A DNA stretch of 7,065 bases from an uncultured Bacillota bacterium (GTDB lineage Bacteria; Bacillota; Clostridia; Christensenellales; UBA1242), in NCBI GenBank assembly GCA_947090235.1, contig CAMUNJ010000045.1, positions 1-7,065 of the forward strand, written 5' to 3'. The position numbers and the translations under genes are program-made. Below, in pieces: positions 5,076 to 7,065 of this stretch. How positions within the stretch are numbered: position 1 is the stretch's first letter; every line of letters begins with the position of its first letter. Under the pieces are notes generated by a model. That model was given only the letters and a program-made list of their open reading frames with translations. It searched no databases and was not told the origin of the DNA.

Positions 5076-5164
5076 TTTGATTCCAAATTTGATACCAAAA
5101 ACAGTGTTTTTACCCCACTAAAAACACCTTACTTATAAAAATCACCAGAAATTTTGGTATCAAA
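5076..5164. repeat. Three copies of a 12-bp TTTG-N4-CAAA motif, with nested hairpin
   Basis: TTTGATTCCAAA (5076-5087) and TTTGATACCAAA (5088-5099) are directly adjacent, and TTTGGTATCAAA (5153-5164) is an inverted copy. Each is itself a partial dyad, TTTG-N4-CAAA. The second and third copies form a 13-bp perfect inverted repeat (5088-5100 with 5152-5164). This encloses a separate 9-bp hairpin, GTGTTTTTA/TAAAAACAC (5104-5112 with 5119-5127). The arrangement lies just upstream of the SHOCT gene promoter and could be an operator, or a small inverted-repeat element. I cannot choose between these from sequence alone. Confidence 0.6.
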
Positions 5165-5209
5165 AGAAAAAACGCTACAAATCTATATTTTAAAGACTTA
5201 TAGCGTTTT
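5162..5209 (-). terminator. Terminator of the ABC transporter gene
   Basis: In minus-strand RNA, AAAACGCUAUAAGUCU (5194-5209) pairs over all 16 positions with AGAUUUGUAGCGUUUU (5169-5184), with two G.U pairs and a nine-base loop. The stem ends directly in UUUUUUCUUUU. The two wobble pairs would be A/C mismatches in plus-strand RNA, so the structure is tuned to the minus strand. It lies about 110 bp after the stop codon. Confidence 0.8.
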
Positions 5210-5317
5210 AATATGGTGCGACAAGTGATAATATATCCGAACCGCTGGCAAATCCAAGTTGGTGTTGGGTATGTACGATTAAAAGTTAATTTAAGGCTTG
5301 ATACAACACTTGTTTAA

Positions 5318-6982
5318 CTAAAAATAATAAACTTTATTACATTTTTCTAAAAGTCTTGAATCATGCGAAATTACAATAACAATTGCATTATTTTTTAGTT
5401 TATTTAATAGCTTTATTACTGTTTCAACATTTTTCTTGTCAAGTTCGTTTGTCGGTTCATCTAATATATATAACTGTGCATGTTTTATCATTGCACGAGC
5501 AACATTAATACGCTTTTTTTCGCCACCCGAAAGTTTTTGCTCAATATCTTTAGACATATTTGCATTTTGCTCAACAATCTTGTCGAGTCCAAGGGCTTTT
5601 GTTATACGAATGGCCTCTTTATCTTTTGTCAAATTTGGATAAAAAATATTATCATCTACTGACCGGTCAAACAACTGCATCTCTTGCAAAGCATAAGAAA
5701 TTTTATCATCATTAAAGAATAAAGATTTAACTTCGATATCATCATTTATTAGTATTTTTCCATATTTGTATTCTCTTAGTCCCAGAAGTGACTGGATAAT
5801 AGAAGTTTTCCCTGAGCCGCTTGCTCCGGCAAGTGCTACCATATCGCCTTTGTTAAATGTTAAATTGATATTATCTAACCTAAAAAGACCTTGCTCTATA
5901 CATAAATCTTTTATTTCTATTTTCTCTATCTTATCTATTACAACTTTGTTTGCATTCGTCTTTATCAACGAGTTTTGATTTGGTTTTACAAGAGTTATGC
6001 GATTTATCTTTATTGCTCCTTGTTGCAAAGAAGATATGTTGTATCCAAGACTTTCAATAGGATCATACACATTTAAAATATAGCCCAGAAGAAGTATTGC
6101 GGAAGAAATCGACAGCATGTTGGTTGCTGTATGACCATTTGCAATTATAACGGAAGCTGCCATAGAACCATATTCGAAAGCCATAACTATAAGCCAGTAA
6201 GTCCACTGAATATATGTGCGTTTTTTTAAATTTCTATAATAGTTATGATTATGTTTTAATAAAATATTTTTCTCATATAACTGGCATTTAAACAAACTTA
6301 AAAAGGGTAAGTTTGTCACGCAATTAAGAAACAAATTGTTAATTTTGCCTCTATAAACTTCCTCATTCACAATCAACTTTCTTTCAAGACGCACTCTCAT
6401 ATAAGCAAACAACATAAGAATAAGACTTACACCAAGAACAACAAGCATTACAATCCAATCGATAAGGCCAATATAAATAATAGACAAAACAAAAGATGCA
6501 AGCGGTGGAATTATAGAAATAAACAAAGTCTCTACAAAATCAGAGATGTTATCAGTGGCACTTTTGATAAGATAACAAAATTCACCTTTAGTCATTTCTA
6601 TGTTTGAGTTTTTGCGTGGTGAAAGTGTCCATTCAAGTGCCTTTTCATTAAGTTGATTTGTAAGCTTTCCGCTTGCCGTCCACAAACAATAATAAGCTGT
6701 TGATCCAATAAGCCAAAAAATAAAAACCAAAGAGAATGTAAACAATGCAACAATTTCTATGCTCCAATTTGATGGCAAAGCTATGCCAAAAATATATGCT
6801 TCTTTTCCTTCAATTTTTGAAATTATAGATGCTATGCATTGAACTGGCATCAAAAGTGCAAAAGGTCTTGCCATAAGTGCGATAAACAAAGGAATACACA
6901 AAAATTTTTGTGATGTTGTCATCACGCTCCAAAGCAACTTTATTGCTGAAAAAATAGATTTTTTCTCTTTTACTTTTTCCAT
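5318..6982 (-). CDS. ABC transporter half-molecule, exporter type (fused membrane and ATPase domains)
   Basis: The protein has 554 residues from the ATG I chose. Six hydrophobic segments (about 27-49, 76-100, 149-171, 175-194, 259-280 and 289-306) form an exporter-type membrane domain. The ATPase domain follows, with Walker A GASGSGKT (386-393), a Q-loop at ALQEMQLFD (Q433), signature LSGGEKKR (484-491), Walker B YILDEP (505-510, catalytic E509), the D-loop and the switch histidine in VISHD (H540). All catalytic residues are present, so it should work as a dimer, hydrolysing ATP to export an unknown substrate. The protein ends soon after the H-loop at KVYYF, without the usual tail of multidrug exporters; peptide and bacteriocin-type exporters often end this way. 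No ribosome binding site precedes any of the starts (ATG 6982, ATG 6988, TTG 7000). I chose 6982 because of the promoter position, and 6988 is the alternative. There is no accessory or substrate gene beside it. Confidence 0.9.
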   Translation of the reverse strand: MEKVKEKKSIFSAIKLLWSVMTTSQKFLCIPLFIALMARPFALLMPVQCIASIISKIEGKEAYIFGIALPSNWSIEIVALFTFSLVFIFWLIGSTAYYCLWTASGKLTNQLNEKALEWTLSPRKNSNIEMTKGEFCYLIKSATDNISDFVETLFISIIPPLASFVLSIIYIGLIDWIVMLVVLGVSLILMLFAYMRVRLERKLIVNEEVYRGKINNLFLNCVTNLPFLSLFKCQLYEKNILLKHNHNYYRNLKKRTYIQWTYWLIVMAFEYGSMAASVIIANGHTATNMLSISSAILLLGYILNVYDPIESLGYNISSLQQGAIKINRITLVKPNQNSLIKTNANKVVIDKIEKIEIKDLCIEQGLFRLDNINLTFNKGDMVALAGASGSGKTSIIQSLLGLREYKYGKILINDDIEVKSLFFNDDKISYALQEMQLFDRSVDDNIFYPNLTKDKEAIRITKALGLDKIVEQNANMSKDIEQKLSGGEKKRINVARAMIKHAQLYILDEPTNELDKKNVETVIKLLNKLKNNAIVIVISHDSRLLEKCNKVYYF

Positions 6983-6988
6983 ATTCAT

Positions 6989-7016
6989 AATATAACACAA
7001 AACTAAAAATTATCAA
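6989..7016 (-). promoter_or_regulatory. Candidate promoter of the ABC transporter gene
   Basis: On the minus strand, TTGATA (7011-7016) and TATATT (6989-6994) are 16 bp apart. The predicted start falls near 6982, on or next to the ATG. No other plausible promoter is visible between the upstream terminator and the gene. Confidence 0.5.
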
Positions 7017-7048
7017 AACAAAAAAGAGAAGTATTGGATTCTTCCTCT
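7015..7048 (-). terminator. Candidate terminator of a gene beyond the right edge
   Basis: On the minus strand, AGAGGAAG (7041-7048) pairs with CTTCTCT (7025-7031), with one bulged G and a nine-base loop, followed by TTTTTGTTTT. It resembles a weak-to-moderate intrinsic terminator of a minus-strand gene lying to the right of the window, which would make the ABC transporter a separate transcription unit. Confidence 0.5.
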
Positions 7049-7065
7049 CTCTTTGTTTCGGATTG

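Larger units (their letters stand above)
4989..5317. other. Intergenic region between the SHOCT gene and the ABC transporter
   Basis: These 329 bp hold no convincing gene. From left to right they contain the SHOCT gene's ribosome binding site and promoter, the TTTG-N4-CAAA repeats with nested hairpin, the ABC transporter terminator (5162-5209), and 108 bp (5210-5317) that I cannot explain. That last stretch is visibly less A/T-rich than its surroundings at 5214-5278. It has a 7-bp inverted repeat at its ends (ACAAGTG 5221-5227 with CACTTGT 5307-5313) and an inner one, GTGTTG (5262-5267) with CAACAC (5304-5309). Confidence 0.6.

Noticed and set aside
5211..5260. tRNA-like 3' end on the minus strand (GGTTCG followed later by CGCACCA)
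   Set aside because: No T-stem pairing around GGTTCGGAT, no acceptor partner and no anticodon arm upstream; the resemblance is limited to the CCA and the TTCG.
5213..5317. 34-codon plus-strand frame starting ATGGTGCGACAA
   Set aside because: No ribosome binding site or promoter is visible on the plus strand, and it overlaps the end of the ABC transcript. Too short to support without homologues, so kept only as part of the unexplained spacer.
5318..5340. C-terminal truncation or frameshift of the ABC transporter
   Set aside because: All ATPase motifs through the switch histidine are intact and the next frames do not continue the family's tail; short ends of this kind are normal in some exporter subfamilies.
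6810..7016. 68-codon minus-strand frame overlapping the start of the ABC gene
   Set aside because: It runs in a different frame across the well-supported ABC transporter N-terminus, with no ribosome binding site.

Overview
This is a low-GC, densely packed stretch with every recognisable gene on the minus strand. The codon use, AGGAGG-type ribosome binding sites, TTGACA/TATAAT promoters and short intrinsic terminators fit a Bacillota (Firmicutes) genome, probably Clostridia-like. I cannot place it below that level. Read in the direction of transcription (high to low coordinates), the window holds six transcription units.

(1) 7048-5169: a complete stand-alone ABC exporter half-transporter (transmembrane domain plus ATPase). 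It lies between a candidate terminator of an out-of-window gene and its own strong terminator. It has no visible ribosome binding site, and its best promoter puts the transcript start almost on an ATG.

(2) 5055-4482: a two-helix membrane protein with a C-terminal SHOCT domain, with a near-consensus promoter. Upstream of it (5056-5164) are three copies of a 12-bp TTTG-N4-CAAA motif and a nested hairpin.

(3) 4461-2336: a three-gene operon encoding a short NfeD protein, a stomatin-like SPFH (slipin) protein, and an unrecognised four-helix membrane protein with a lysine-rich tail. It has a consensus promoter at one end and an intrinsic terminator at the other. NfeD and the slipin are a classic pair: NfeD has a three-helix membrane anchor and an OB-fold, and the slipin forms oligomeric membrane scaffolds. 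The third gene is placed to be a further partner.

(4) 2274-1378: a single gene for a soluble 234-residue protein that I do not recognise, with its own promoter. Its terminator overlaps the start of the next transcription unit.

(5) 1435-349: the conserved rplM-rpsI pair (ribosomal proteins L13 and S9), translationally coupled through a TAATG overlap, with an approximately 85-nt leader that may be an L13-type autoregulatory leader. It ends in one terminator hairpin overlapping the rpsI stop codon and a second, longer hairpin beyond it.

(6) 168-1: the first 39 codons of a MerR-family regulator. Its promoter has the 19-bp -35/-10 spacer and centred dyad typical of MerR-controlled promoters, so autoregulation is likely.

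I found no CRISPR array, insertion sequence, tRNA or rRNA. The least explained pieces are the 234-residue protein, the third gene of the NfeD/slipin operon, and the intergenic DNA at 5056-5317.
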